Assembly: GCA_963836355.1 (NCBI GenBank) | Contig: CAWIJO010000004.1 | Location: 124,001-188,000, forward strand | Origin: Palsa-506 sp963836355 | GTDB lineage: Bacteria; Actinomycetota; Actinomycetes; Streptosporangiales; Streptosporangiaceae | Reading direction: 5' to 3' | Length of the DNA stretch: 64,000 nucleotides | Shown: one piece after another, positions 17,001 to 25,568 of the stretch | Layout: each line of letters starts with the position of its first letter | Numbering within the stretch: position 1 is the stretch's first letter | Program-made: the position numbers and the translations under genes | The notes under the pieces: model-generated | What the model was told of the DNA's origin: nothing | The model's input: the letters and a program-made list of their open reading frames with translations, nothing else | Databases searched by the model: none

Positions 17001-17162
17001 CTGCGGTTCCTGCCGTCGCACATGACCAATCAGGAGATTGCCGAGGCCCTGTTCCTGTCGATCAATACGGTGAAGACGCATCTGCGGTCGGTGTACCGGA
17101 AGCTCGGCGTGACCTCCCGCCGTGCGGCCATTGCCCAGGGCAGGCGCCTCGGCCTGCTGTGA
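14030..17162 (+). CDS. LuxR-family MalT/LAL-type ATP-binding regulator, frameshifted
   Basis: A single large regulator is split into two frames. The first part (14030-15241) has a STAND-type ATPase: Walker A Gly-Pro-Val-Gly-Ala-Gly-Lys-Thr, Walker B Leu-Val-Leu-Asp-Asp-Ile-His and the MalT-like Glu-Gly-Trp-Met-Ala-Gly-Leu-Arg-Leu-Ala-Ala. The second part (15231-17162) has helical repeats, a low-complexity Ser/Ala/Gly insert, and a C-terminal LuxR helix-turn-helix (Leu-Ser-x-x-Glu-Leu-Ala-Val-Leu, Thr-Asn-Gln-Glu-Ile-Ala, Ser-Ile-Asn-Thr-Val-Lys-Thr-His). Removing one T from the T5 run at 15235-15239 joins them into about 1,043 residues with a natural junction (Glu-Ile-Leu-Asp-Phe-Asn-Gly-Pro-Ala). 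It could be an assembly error, a real loss or a variable homopolymer. GGGGGAA precedes the start at 14030. Confidence 0.8.
15950..16070 (+). repeat. 15-bp tandem repeat encoding Ser-Ala-Gly-Ser-Gly
   Basis: About seven near-perfect 15-bp units (GGGTCTGCCGGGTCT register) encode a flexible Ser/Gly/Ala spacer inside the helical-repeat part of the MalT-type regulator. Degenerate copies with Pro for Ser flank the array. Flexible insertions are unusual at this place in LAL regulators. The unit is a multiple of three, so copy-number change would not break the frame. Confidence 0.85.
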
Positions 17163-17570
17163 ACCGGACCGATGTGGCATCCCGTCATGCGGTCGTCCTC
17201 GGGCGGCCGGCCGGGTCGGCTAACTAGCTCGATGTCACATCGAGCGCGTCAGGTGTGGTTGAACGTCACATTCAACAGCATCTGGCCCGGACCAGCCAGG
17301 CTGCGGATGATGCTGGCGGGTCTGGCAGAGACTGATGGGACCAGTGAAACTAGCGGTGCCGGAGCCGGGGCGGCCGGCCAGGACCTGGCAGCCGCCGGGC
17401 GTGACCGTGGCCGTAGCGCGGCCGCGGGCGGGCTGGCCGGGTCGGCTGAGCAACTCCGGCGCTGGCCCTAGACTTGGCGCCCTAGACTTGGCGGCCGTAG
17501 CCGTGAGTGACCACCATTTGCCCGGGCGGTGCCGTATATGCCTGGCGAGGAACCGAGGAGTAATGCCGAC
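17163..17570. promoter_or_regulatory. intergenic region with three related palindromic motifs upstream of tig
   Basis: This 408-bp gap has no supported gene. It holds three related elements: GATGTGGCAT at about 17,171-17,180, a perfect inverted repeat CTCGATG-TCA-CATCGAG at 17,228-17,244, and GTTGAA-CGTCACA-TTCAAC at 17,258-17,276. They share an ATGTnrCAT-like core. A very similar 25-bp sequence occurs twice upstream of mrdA. No convincing -10/-35 pair for tig is visible. GAGGAG at 17,555-17,560 is the tig ribosome-binding site. Confidence 0.45.
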
Positions 17571-18962
17571 GTGAAAACCGACGTCGAAGAGCTGAGCCCG
17601 ACCCGGGTCAAGCTCACCATCGAGGTTCCGTTCTCCGAACTCAAGCCGGACCTCGACAAGGCGTATCGCGAGGTCGCCCGGCAAGTCCGGGTGCCCGGTT
17701 TCCGGCCTGGCCGTGCTCCGGCCCGGGTCATCGATCAGCGGGTCGGCCGCGGGGCGGTGCTAGAGCAGGCCATGCAAGATGCCTTGCCGAAGCTTTACGG
17801 CAAAGCGCTGGAAGAGCACGAGGTCTTCGCGCTCGGCCAGCCCGACGTGGAGATCACGAAGCTGGACGACGGCAAGGAGCTGGCCTTCACCGCCGAGGTG
17901 GACGTGCGGCCGAACTTCGAGATCCCGGATCTGGACGGCATGCCGGTGACCGTCGACGACGCCGAGGTCACCCCCGACCAGGTAGAGGAGTACATCGGGG
18001 CACTCCGCGAGCGGTTCGCGTCGCTCAAGGGCGTCGACCGGCCGGTGGCCGATGGCGACTATGTCTCGATCGATCTGTCGGCCGGCGTGGACGGCGAGCC
18101 GGTGGAAGATGCGCAGGCGAGCGGCATCTCCTACGAGGTCGGCAGCGCATCCATGCTGGACGGGCTGGACGAGGCGCTGGCCGGCCTGACCGCTGGCGAC
18201 ACCAAGACCTTCACCGCTGAACTGGCCGGCGGCAAGCTGGCCGGGATGCAAGCGGAGGTGACCGTCACCGTGCACAGCGTGAAGGTGAAGGAAATGCCCG
18301 AGCTTGACGACGAGTTCGCTCAGCTGTCGAGCGAGTTCGACACGCTCGGCGAACTGCGGGCCGGGACCAGGACGCAGCTGGAGGCGATGCGCCGGTCCGG
18401 CCAGGCTGAGCAGGCCCGAGAGCGCGCCCTCGATGCGGTGCTGGCCAAGGTCGACATCCCGCTGCCGGAGAACCTGGTCGGGCAGGAGATCGAGCTCCGC
18501 AGGCAGTCGCTGGAAGACCGGCTGAGCCGGTCTGGCTCGGCCCGGGAGTCTTACCTCGATGCGGTCGGTATGACCGCGGATGAGCTCGAGGCGGAATTCG
18601 GCCGGGACGCGCAGCGGTCGGTCAAGGCGGGCTTCATCCTGGACAAGCTGGCCGGCCAGGAGGACCTCGGGGTGGACCAGGCCGAGCTGAGCGCTTACGT
18701 TACCGAGCAGGCATACCGGATGGGCGTCCAGCCGGACCGGCTGGCCAAGGAGCTCGCCGATCGCGGGCAGCTCGGCTCTGTCGTGGCAGACGTGCTGCGG
18801 AGCAAGGCGCTCCGGCTGATCGCCGAGCGCGCCAAGGTGACCGACGAATCCGGCCGCCCGGTCGACCTGGCGTCGACCGCCGCTCCGGACGGGACGGACG
18901 GGCCTGGCGATCCGGAGCCGGCGGCGGAGCTGGCGGCCGACGGCACCGGGGACGAGGAGTAG
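17571..18962 (+). CDS. tig: trigger factor
   Basis: This is a 463-residue ribosome-associated chaperone and peptidyl-prolyl isomerase that meets nascent chains at the exit tunnel. The N-terminal ribosome-binding domain ends with the signature Val-Pro-Gly-Phe-Arg-Pro-Gly-Arg-Ala-Pro (around residues 43-52; the canonical loop is Gly-Phe-Arg-x-Gly-Lys-x-Pro). An FKBP-like domain follows (Asp-Gly-Asp-Tyr-Val-Ser-Ile-Asp) and then the helical C-terminal arms. The terminal 30 residues are an acidic Pro/Gly/Asp tail, common in actinobacteria. The GTG start at 17571 follows GAGGAG. The position immediately upstream of clpP1-clpP2-clpX is the standard actinobacterial arrangement. A strong hairpin terminator follows. 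Confidence 0.95.
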   Translation: MKTDVEELSPTRVKLTIEVPFSELKPDLDKAYREVARQVRVPGFRPGRAPARVIDQRVGRGAVLEQAMQDALPKLYGKALEEHEVFALGQPDVEITKLDDGKELAFTAEVDVRPNFEIPDLDGMPVTVDDAEVTPDQVEEYIGALRERFASLKGVDRPVADGDYVSIDLSAGVDGEPVEDAQASGISYEVGSASMLDGLDEALAGLTAGDTKTFTAELAGGKLAGMQAEVTVTVHSVKVKEMPELDDEFAQLSSEFDTLGELRAGTRTQLEAMRRSGQAEQARERALDAVLAKVDIPLPENLVGQEIELRRQSLEDRLSRSGSARESYLDAVGMTADELEAEFGRDAQRSVKAGFILDKLAGQEDLGVDQAELSAYVTEQAYRMGVQPDRLAKELADRGQLGSVVADVLRSKALRLIAERAKVTDESGRPVDLASTAAPDGTDGPGDPEPAAELAADGTGDEE

Positions 18963-19006
18963 TCCGGGAGGCTTGTCGTGGCCGAGGCGCCGGCCTGCCG
19001 GACCGT

Positions 19007-19037
19007 CGGCGCGGCCGGGGCTGGACCGGCCGCGCCG
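19007..19037 (+). terminator. hairpin terminator after tig
   Basis: A perfect 12-bp GC-rich stem (CGGCGCGGCCGG paired with CCGGCCGCGCCG) with a 7-base loop lies 45 bp after the tig stop. It separates tig from the clp operon. The rest of the 18,963-19,391 gap holds an AT-rich patch near 19,190-19,210 and an 11-bp palindrome TGTCAATGACA at 19,351-19,361, which may be promoter or operator elements of clpP1. Confidence 0.65.
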
Positions 19038-19391
19038 GTCCCGAAGCATGCGCGCGAAAGAGCGGATCGTGTGAATGCACACCACCTGAGGTGAGCGATC
19101 GCGTGATCCACCACGTTGGAAGCCTGGCTGGCCGCGGCGGCTGAGCTGGCCACGGTCCCGGAGCCGGGCGGCAGCACGCGGGCTCGGCGCGTTAAATATA
19201 GAATTTCGGATCCGCCGCCCGGGTCTGCGTCAGGCCGGTCCGGCGGCGGCCGCCCGGGACGAGGCCGCGCGGGCGGACCGGCCTGCGTGCGCCTACAGCG
19301 AACAGGCAGCAGCGGCGGACTACCGGGCGCCGGGAGCGGGTTAGGGTCACTGTCAATGACACGCAGAGCGATGGAACGAGGAGGGCATACC

Positions 19392-20033
19392 GTGAGGACG
19401 CCTCCCCCAGCTGAGGAGCCGGCGAGCATCCTGGCACGGGTCGCGGAAGCACCGCCGGGCCAGTTGATGGGCGAGCAGGTTTTCCAGCGGCTGCTGCGGC
19501 ACCGGATCGTGTTTCTCGGCCAGCAGGTCGATGACGAGCTCGCCAACCGGATATGTGCCGAGTTCGTGCTGCTCGCCGCCGAGGACGCCAGGCGCGACAT
19601 CAGCCTGTACATCAACTCGCCTGGCGGCTCGGTCAGCGCCGGGTTCGCCATCTACGACGTGATGCAGTTCGTGCCGAACGACGTCGCGACGTACGCGATG
19701 GGCATGGCGGCGTCGATGGGCCAGTTCCTGCTCTGCGCCGGCACCACCGGGAAGCGCTACGCGCTGCCGCACTCGCAGATCCTGCTGCACCAGCCGCACG
19801 GCGGCATCGGCGGTACCGCGTCTGACATCCGGATCCAGGCCGAGCAGATCCTGTATCTCAAGCACACGCTGGCCGAGCGGACGGCGTTCCACACCGGCCA
19901 GACGGTCGAGCAGGTCGAGACCGACTCCGACCGCGACCGCTGGTTCACCGCCGACGAGGCCAAGGACTACGGCTTCGTCGACCACGTGGTCCGCAGCGCT
20001 CTGGAGGTCCCGTCGGAAGGGCCGGTCTCATGA
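19392..20033 (+). CDS. clpP1: ATP-dependent Clp protease proteolytic subunit 1
   Basis: This is a 213-residue serine protease subunit that forms the mixed ClpP1P2 tetradecamer and degrades substrates unfolded by ClpX or ClpC. The catalytic serine is in Gly-Met-Ala-Ala-Ser-Met-Gly-Gln-Phe-Leu-Leu, the histidine in Leu-Leu-His-Gln-Pro-His-Gly-Gly, and the Ile-Asn-Ser-Pro-Gly-Gly-Ser-Val-Ser-Ala-Gly motif is intact. I chose the GTG at 19392 because GAGGAGGG lies at 19378-19385; upstream in-frame ATGs have no ribosome-binding site. The stop codon overlaps the clpP2 start (ATGA), so the two are translationally coupled. Confidence 0.95.
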   Translation: MRTPPPAEEPASILARVAEAPPGQLMGEQVFQRLLRHRIVFLGQQVDDELANRICAEFVLLAAEDARRDISLYINSPGGSVSAGFAIYDVMQFVPNDVATYAMGMAASMGQFLLCAGTTGKRYALPHSQILLHQPHGGIGGTASDIRIQAEQILYLKHTLAERTAFHTGQTVEQVETDSDRDRWFTADEAKDYGFVDHVVRSALEVPSEGPVS

Positions 20034-20713
20034 ATCGGATACCGGGAGCGGAACGCGCCATGATGGCGGCGAGCCGGACGGCCGGAGGACTAGCCGAGTC
20101 GCGCTACGTCCTGCCGTCGTTCGTGGAGCGGACTTCGTACGGGATCAAGGAGATGAACCCGTACAACAAGCTCTTCGAGGAGCGGATCATCTTCCTCGGC
20201 GTGCAGATCGACGATGCCTCGGCGAACGACGTGATGGCCCAGCTGATCACGCTGGAGTCGATCGACCCCGACCGCGACATCATCATCTACATCAACTCGC
20301 CCGGCGGGTCCATGACGTCGATGATGGCGATCTACGACACGATGCAGTACATCCAGCCGGAGATCCAGACGTTCTGCCTGGGCCAGGCGGCATCGGCAGC
20401 GGCCGTGCTGCTGGCGGCGGGCACCAGGGGAAAGCGGATGGCGCTGCCCAACGCACGCATCCTGATCCACCAGCCTGCCATCGAGAGCGGCTACGGGCAG
20501 TCCAGCGACCTGGAGATCCAGGCCAACGAGATCCTGCGGATGCGCACCGCGATGGAGAAGGTGCTTGCCCTGCACACCGGCAAGGACGAGGATCAGATTC
20601 GCCGGGATATCGAGCGGGACAAGTTCCTTACCGCCGCGGAGGCCAAGGAGTACGGCCTCGTGGATGAGGTTCTGACGATGCTGAAGCGCAAGAGCGAGGT
20701 AGGGTCGTCCTAA
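20030..20713 (+). CDS. clpP2: ATP-dependent Clp protease proteolytic subunit 2
   Basis: This 227-residue protein is the second ClpP paralogue of the actinobacterial ClpP1P2 complex. The catalytic triad region is present: Gly-Gln-Ala-Ala-Ser-Ala-Ala-Ala-Val-Leu-Leu (Ser), Leu-Ile-His-Gln-Pro (His), and Tyr-Ile-Asn-Ser-Pro-Gly-Gly-Ser-Met-Thr-Ser. The N-terminal extension (about 30 residues) precedes the processing region Tyr-Val-Leu-Pro-Ser-Phe-Val-Glu-Arg-Thr, typical of ClpP2. It starts inside the clpP1 stop codon with a four-base overlap. clpX follows after about 180 bp. Confidence 0.95.
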   Translation: MNRIPGAERAMMAASRTAGGLAESRYVLPSFVERTSYGIKEMNPYNKLFEERIIFLGVQIDDASANDVMAQLITLESIDPDRDIIIYINSPGGSMTSMMAIYDTMQYIQPEIQTFCLGQAASAAAVLLAAGTRGKRMALPNARILIHQPAIESGYGQSSDLEIQANEILRMRTAMEKVLALHTGKDEDQIRRDIERDKFLTAAEAKEYGLVDEVLTMLKRKSEVGSS

Positions 20714-20890
20714 CCGGCAGGACTTAGTTCGGCCGGCACGCCGGCGACGGGCCGCTTGCGCTGCAACATGGGGCCCCGAAGCGGTACCGTCATTGTTCTG
20801 GAGTACGACCGGCCGACGGCGGGCGTCCCGTCGTCGGCTGACATAGCCGGCGAGGCCGCCCTGTGGCGGCCCTGGCGAAGGAGTGGCTGG

Positions 20891-22165
20891 GTGGCACGTA
20901 TCGGCGACGGCGGTGACCTGCTGAAGTGCTCGTTCTGCGGCAAGAGCCAGAAGCAAGTCAAGAAGCTCATTGCCGGGCCCGGCGTGTACATCTGCGACGA
21001 GTGCATCGATCTGTGCAACGAGATCATCGAGGAAGAGCTGTCCGAGCCGCCCGAACTGAAATGGGACAGCCTGCCCAAGCCGCGGGAAATCTACGAGTTC
21101 CTCGACGCGTACGTGATCGGGCAGGAAAAAGCGAAGAAGGCGCTGTCGGTCGCGGTCTATAACCACTACAAGCGGGTTCAGTCCGGCGGCGAGCGGGCTG
21201 GCGAGGACGGCGTCGAGCTGGCCAAGTCCAACATCCTGCTGCTCGGCCCGACCGGCTCCGGCAAGACCCTGCTCGCCCAGACGCTCGCCCGGCTGCTCAA
21301 CGTGCCGTTCGCGATCGCCGACGCCACCGCGCTGACAGAGGCGGGCTACGTTGGCGAGGACGTCGAGAACATCCTGCTCAAGCTCATCCAGGCCGCCGAC
21401 TACGACGTCAAGAAGGCCGAGACCGGCATCATCTACATCGACGAGATCGACAAGATCGCCCGCAAGAGCGAGAACCCGTCGATCACCAGGGACGTCTCCG
21501 GCGAGGGCGTTCAGCAGGCGCTGCTGAAGATATTGGAGGGGACGACCGCGTCGGTGCCCCCGCAGGGCGGCCGCAAGCACCCGCACCAGGAGTTCATCCA
21601 GATCGACACGACGAACGTGCTGTTCATCTGCGGCGGCGCGTTCGCCGGGCTTGAGAAGATCATCGAGACCCGGGTCGGCCGCGGCGGGATCGGCTTTGGC
21701 GGCGTGCTGCGGGTCAAGAAGGACCGCGACCTGGTAGACGCGTTTGCCGACGTGATGCCGGAGGACCTGCTGAAGTTCGGCATGATCCCTGAGTTCGTCG
21801 GCCGGCTGCCGGTGATCACCAGCGTGCACAACCTGGACCGCGAGGCGCTGATCCGGATCCTTACCGAGCCGCGCAACGCGCTGGTCCGGCAGTACCGGCG
21901 GCTGTTCGAGCTGGACGGCGTCGACCTGGAGTTCACCGACGACGCCCTGGATGCCGTCGCCGACCAGGCCAACCTGCGCGGCACCGGCGCGCGCGGGCTG
22001 CGGGCGATCCTGGAGGAAGTGCTGCTGTCGGTGATGTACGAGGTGCCGAGCCGCAAGGACGTCGAGCGCGTGGTGATCACCTCCGAGGCCGTGCTGGAGA
22101 ACGTGAACCCGACCCTGGTGCCGCGCGACGTCGCCCGCCGGACCCCGCGCGAGAAGTCCGCCTGA
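20891..22165 (+). CDS. clpX: ATP-dependent Clp protease ATP-binding subunit ClpX
   Basis: This is a 424-residue AAA+ unfoldase that feeds substrates to ClpP1P2. The N-terminal zinc-binding domain has Cys-Ser-Phe-Cys-Gly-Lys and Cys-Asp-Glu-Cys-Ile. Walker A is Gly-Pro-Thr-Gly-Ser-Gly-Lys-Thr, Walker B Ile-Ile-Tyr-Ile-Asp-Glu-Ile-Asp-Lys-Ile, the ClpP-binding loop lies in the usual Ile-Gly-Phe-Gly region, and sensor 2 is Gly-Ala-Arg-Gly-Leu-Arg. GTG at 20891 is the start, with GAAGGAG at 20877-20883. The frame is open further upstream but without family similarity. A hairpin overlaps the stop codon. Confidence 0.96.
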   Translation: MARIGDGGDLLKCSFCGKSQKQVKKLIAGPGVYICDECIDLCNEIIEEELSEPPELKWDSLPKPREIYEFLDAYVIGQEKAKKALSVAVYNHYKRVQSGGERAGEDGVELAKSNILLLGPTGSGKTLLAQTLARLLNVPFAIADATALTEAGYVGEDVENILLKLIQAADYDVKKAETGIIYIDEIDKIARKSENPSITRDVSGEGVQQALLKILEGTTASVPPQGGRKHPHQEFIQIDTTNVLFICGGAFAGLEKIIETRVGRGGIGFGGVLRVKKDRDLVDAFADVMPEDLLKFGMIPEFVGRLPVITSVHNLDREALIRILTEPRNALVRQYRRLFELDGVDLEFTDDALDAVADQANLRGTGARGLRAILEEVLLSVMYEVPSRKDVERVVITSEAVLENVNPTLVPRDVARRTPREKSA

Positions 22166-22190
22166 CGCCGGGCTGAGGCCAGCCCGGCGT
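22165..22190 (+). terminator. hairpin terminator at the end of clpX
   Basis: A perfect 10-bp stem (ACGCCGGGCT and AGCCCGGCGT) with a six-base loop begins at the last base of the clpX stop codon. It lies 68 bp before the valS start, separating the two transcription units. Confidence 0.65.
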
Positions 22191-22242
22191 GCTGCTGCCC
22201 GGCCCGATCAGCGGCCCCGGGCGCAGCTGCCCCCGGCACTGT

Positions 22243-22248
22243 CTAGAC
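22243..22248 (+). promoter_or_regulatory. probable -10 box of a leaderless valS transcript
   Basis: TAGACT matches the actinobacterial TANNNT -10 consensus and ends nine bases before the valS GTG. Transcription starting 7-9 bases downstream of the box would begin at or near the start codon. No ribosome-binding site precedes the GTG, which fits leaderless translation. No clear -35 element is visible. Confidence 0.45.
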
Positions 22249-22257
22249 TCACCTGAC

Positions 22258-25002
22258 GTGACCGGAGAAGACCGCCGCCAGCTGCCCACGCAGTACGCGC
22301 CTGCCGAGGTGGAAGCGCGCCGCTACCAGCAATGGGAATCGGCTGGATTGTTCGGCGCCGACCCGGCTGACGTGTCGGCGTCGGCACCGGCGTTCTCCAT
22401 CGTCATCCCGCCGCCGAACGTCACCGGCTCGCTGCACATCGGTCATGCGCTGGACCACACCCTGATGGACGCGCTGGTCCGGCGCCGCCGGATGCAGGGC
22501 TACACCGCGCTATGGCTGCCCGGCATGGACCACGCGGGCATCGCCACCCAGAACGTGGTCGAGCGCGAGCTTGCGAAGGAAGGACTGTCCCGTCACGACC
22601 TCGGCCGCGATGAGTTCGTCCGGCGGGTCTGGCAGTGGAAGGCCGACTCCGGCGGGAAGATCCTCGGCCAGATGCGCAGGCTCGGCGACAGCGTTGACTG
22701 GTCGCGCGAGCGGTTCACCATGGACGACGGATTGTCCCGTGCCGTCCAGACCATCTTCAAGCGGCTGTTCGACGACGGGCTGATCTACCGGGCACAGCGC
22801 ATCATCAACTGGTGCCCGCGCTGCCTGACTGCGCTGTCGGACATCGAGGTGGACCACAGCGACGATGACGGCGAGCTGGTATCGGTCCGGTACGGCGACG
22901 GCGCGGACTCGATCGTGGTGGCCACCACCCGGGTAGAGACCATGCTCGGCGACACCGCCGTCGCGGTGCACCCGGACGACCCCCGGTACAGCCACCTGGT
23001 CGGCCGGGAGCTTGACCTGCCGCTGGCCGGCCGCCGGATCCCGGTCGTGGCGGATCCGCACGTCGACCCGGAGTTCGGCACCGGCGCGGTGAAGGTCACC
23101 CCGGCGCACGACCCGGACGACTTCGAGATCGGCCGCCGGCACGACCTGCCCAGCCTGACGATCATGGACGAGCGGGCAGTGATCACCGCGCACGGGCCGT
23201 TCCTCGGCCTGGACCGGTTCGAGGCCCGCCCGGCCGTGCTCGCCGCGCTCAGGGAAGAGGGCCGGGTGGTGGCCGAGCGGCGGCCCTACCTGCACGCCGT
23301 CGGGCATTGCGGCCGGTGCGGCACGACCGTCGAGCCGCGGTTGTCGCTGCAGTGGTTCGTCAAGGTCGGCCCGCTGGCCAAGGCGGCCGGCGACGCGGTC
23401 CGCGATGGCCGGGTCCGGATCAGCCCGCAGGAGATGGCGGCCAGGTATTTCGACTGGGTTGACGACATGCACGACTGGTGCATCAGCCGTCAGCTCTGGT
23501 GGGGGCACCGGATCCCGGTCTGGTACTCGGCCCAGGGCGAGATCCGGTGCGTGGGGCCGGATGAGGCCCCGCCCGGCCAGGGCTGGACTCAGGATCCGGA
23601 TGTGCTCGACACCTGGTTCTCGTCCGCACTGTGGCCGTTCTCCACCCTTGGCTGGCCGGATGACACTGCCGACCTGCGCGCGTTCTACCCGACGAGTGTG
23701 CTGGTCACTGGTTACGACATCCTCTTCTTCTGGGTCGCCCGGATGATGATGTTCGGCCTGTACGCGATGGCGGACTCCGGGCCGGCCCGCGCGGTGCCAT
23801 TCCGCGAGGTATCCCTGCACGGCCTGGTGCGGGACCAGTACGGCAAGAAGATGTCCAAGTCCCGCGGCAACACCGTGGATCCGCTGGACTGGATCGACCG
23901 GTTCGGGGCTGACGCCACCAGGTTCACGCTGGCTCGCGGATCGAGTCCCGGCGGTGATGTCGCCATCAGCGAGGAGTGGGTGGCCGGCGCGCGGAACTTC
24001 TGTAACAAGCTGTGGAACGCTACCAGGTTCGCGCTGCTCAATGGTGCCGGTGCCGGTGCCGGTGCCGGTGCCGGGCCGGGTCGGGCGGGCAGCGGTGGGC
24101 TGGCGGACGATGCGGGGCTGGCGGAGAATGCGGGGCTGCCGCAGCGGGATAGCTTGCCGGTGCCGGACCGCTGGATACTGTCCCGGCTAGCCGCCGTCAC
24201 CGCCGAGACGGACGCCCTGTTCGAGCGCTTCGAGTTCGCTAAGGCCTGCGACGCGCTTTATCACTTTGCCTGGGACGAGTTCTGCGACTGGTACCTCGAG
24301 CTGGCCAAGCCCGCGCTGACCGGGGCCGATGAGGCAACTGCGGCTGCGACCAGGTCGGTGCTCGGGTTCGTACTCGACCGGCTGCTCAGGTTGCTCCATC
24401 CGGTGATGCCGTTCGTCACCGATGAGCTGTGGACCGCGCTGACCGGCGAAGTGTCGGTGCTTGCCGCGGTGTGGCCGGGACGCCTCGCGGGCGACGGCGA
24501 GAACTGCCAGGACGGCCTGGCCGCGTTTGCCGACCCGGCGGCCGAGGCGGAGATTGGCGCGCTCATGCGAGTGGTGACCGAGGTGCGCAGGTTCCGCTCG
24601 GATCAGGGCCTGCGGCCGACGCAGCCGGTGCCCGCGATGCTGGCCGGGATCGAGGCGACGTCGCTGGCTCCGCACGAGGCGCGAATCCGGGCGTTGCTCC
24701 GGCTCACCGCCCCGGCCGCCGATTTCACGCCGACTGCATCCGTGCAGGCCGAGGCCATTACCGTCCGGCTGGACACGGCCGCAACGATCGACGTCGCCGC
24801 CGAGCGGCGGAGGCTTGAAAAAGACCTCGCCACCGCGCGGGCGGACGCCGACGCATCACAGCGCAAGCTCGCCACCCCGTCGTTCATCGAGCGGGCTCCT
24901 GCCGCGGTGGTGGCAAAGAGCCGGGACCGGCTGACCGCTGCGCAGGCCGAGATCACCAGGATCGAGGCTCGCCTTTCCGCCCTGCCAGCGCCCGCCCAGT
25001 AG
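22258..25002 (+). CDS. valS: valine-tRNA ligase
   Basis: This is a 914-residue class I aminoacyl-tRNA synthetase. The HIGH-type motif is in Pro-Asn-Val-Thr-Gly-Ser-Leu-His-Ile-Gly-His near residue 50, and the KMSKS loop is Lys-Lys-Met-Ser-Lys-Ser-Arg-Gly-Asn. The editing domain lies between them (Thr-Thr-Arg-Val-Glu-Thr-Met-Leu-Gly-Asp-Thr-Ala). A C-terminal coiled coil, typical of ValRS, ends the protein. Just after the catalytic core, before the anticodon-binding domain, there is a short low-complexity Gly/Ala insert encoded by repeated GGTGCC units (24,044-24,070). The start at 22258 is a GTG without ribosome-binding site. Confidence 0.96.
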   Translation: MTGEDRRQLPTQYAPAEVEARRYQQWESAGLFGADPADVSASAPAFSIVIPPPNVTGSLHIGHALDHTLMDALVRRRRMQGYTALWLPGMDHAGIATQNVVERELAKEGLSRHDLGRDEFVRRVWQWKADSGGKILGQMRRLGDSVDWSRERFTMDDGLSRAVQTIFKRLFDDGLIYRAQRIINWCPRCLTALSDIEVDHSDDDGELVSVRYGDGADSIVVATTRVETMLGDTAVAVHPDDPRYSHLVGRELDLPLAGRRIPVVADPHVDPEFGTGAVKVTPAHDPDDFEIGRRHDLPSLTIMDERAVITAHGPFLGLDRFEARPAVLAALREEGRVVAERRPYLHAVGHCGRCGTTVEPRLSLQWFVKVGPLAKAAGDAVRDGRVRISPQEMAARYFDWVDDMHDWCISRQLWWGHRIPVWYSAQGEIRCVGPDEAPPGQGWTQDPDVLDTWFSSALWPFSTLGWPDDTADLRAFYPTSVLVTGYDILFFWVARMMMFGLYAMADSGPARAVPFREVSLHGLVRDQYGKKMSKSRGNTVDPLDWIDRFGADATRFTLARGSSPGGDVAISEEWVAGARNFCNKLWNATRFALLNGAGAGAGAGAGPGRAGSGGLADDAGLAENAGLPQRDSLPVPDRWILSRLAAVTAETDALFERFEFAKACDALYHFAWDEFCDWYLELAKPALTGADEATAAATRSVLGFVLDRLLRLLHPVMPFVTDELWTALTGEVSVLAAVWPGRLAGDGENCQDGLAAFADPAAEAEIGALMRVVTEVRRFRSDQGLRPTQPVPAMLAGIEATSLAPHEARIRALLRLTAPAADFTPTASVQAEAITVRLDTAATIDVAAERRRLEKDLATARADADASQRKLATPSFIERAPAAVVAKSRDRLTAAQAEITRIEARLSALPAPAQ

Positions 25003-25065
25003 CAACTCCTGCCCGGGACTATCGCTGCGGTCTCGCCTGGTTTGGGCCGTGGTGGCAGCCTGGCC

Positions 25066-25225
25066 TGACCTGACCTGACCTGACGTGGCGTGGCGTGACC
25101 TGACGTGGCGTGACCTGACGTGGCGTGGCGTGACCTGACGTGGCGTGACCTGACGTGGCGTGACCTGACGTGGCGTGACCTGGCCTGGCATGACCTGGCC
25201 TGGCCTGGCCTGGCCTGGCAGGACC
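25066..25225. repeat. pentanucleotide-based tandem array between valS and folC
   Basis: About 160 bp made of the five-base units CCTGA, CGTGG and CCTGG in higher-order patterns, mainly a 15-bp unit TGACCTGACGTGGCG and a 20-bp variant, ending in a run of CCTGG units. All frames stay open, so apparent proteins here are artefacts. The rest of the 566-bp valS-folC gap holds an unusually AT-rich stretch at about 25,275-25,350 and no supported gene. Confidence 0.8.
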
Positions 25226-25568
25226 ATCTCCGCGGCCCGCCTCGCCCAGCGCGCCCGCTCGTGCCTCGCAGGTCTCGTCAGTCACAACCATTTCAAGATC
25301 AAATCAGTGGTTCAGATTTTGCCGGTGATCGCCGGGCAGATGTTAACCAGTAATCGACGTCGTGACGAGCGAGGCCAATGTGGCTGGTGGGGTAGGGCGC
25401 CGACGGGTTAACTCACAACAGGCGGGGCTGTGCCCGGGACGGCGGAGCGGCGGCCGGTTGGCGGGCTGGCTGCGGCGGGGTTAGGGATCTGCCGGGTGGG
25501 CGGGCCGGCGAACGCTCCGGCGGGGGCCAGTAGGCTGCCAGGGTGAATGCTCTTAGCTGCGGGCTGTC

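Noticed and set aside
20090..21829. Minus-strand open frame over clpP2 and clpX
   Set aside because: Antisense to two highly conserved genes; no domain visible.
25066..25225. CRISPR-like array
   Set aside because: Units are contiguous 5-20 bp pentamer combinations without unique spacers, and no cas genes are present in the window.
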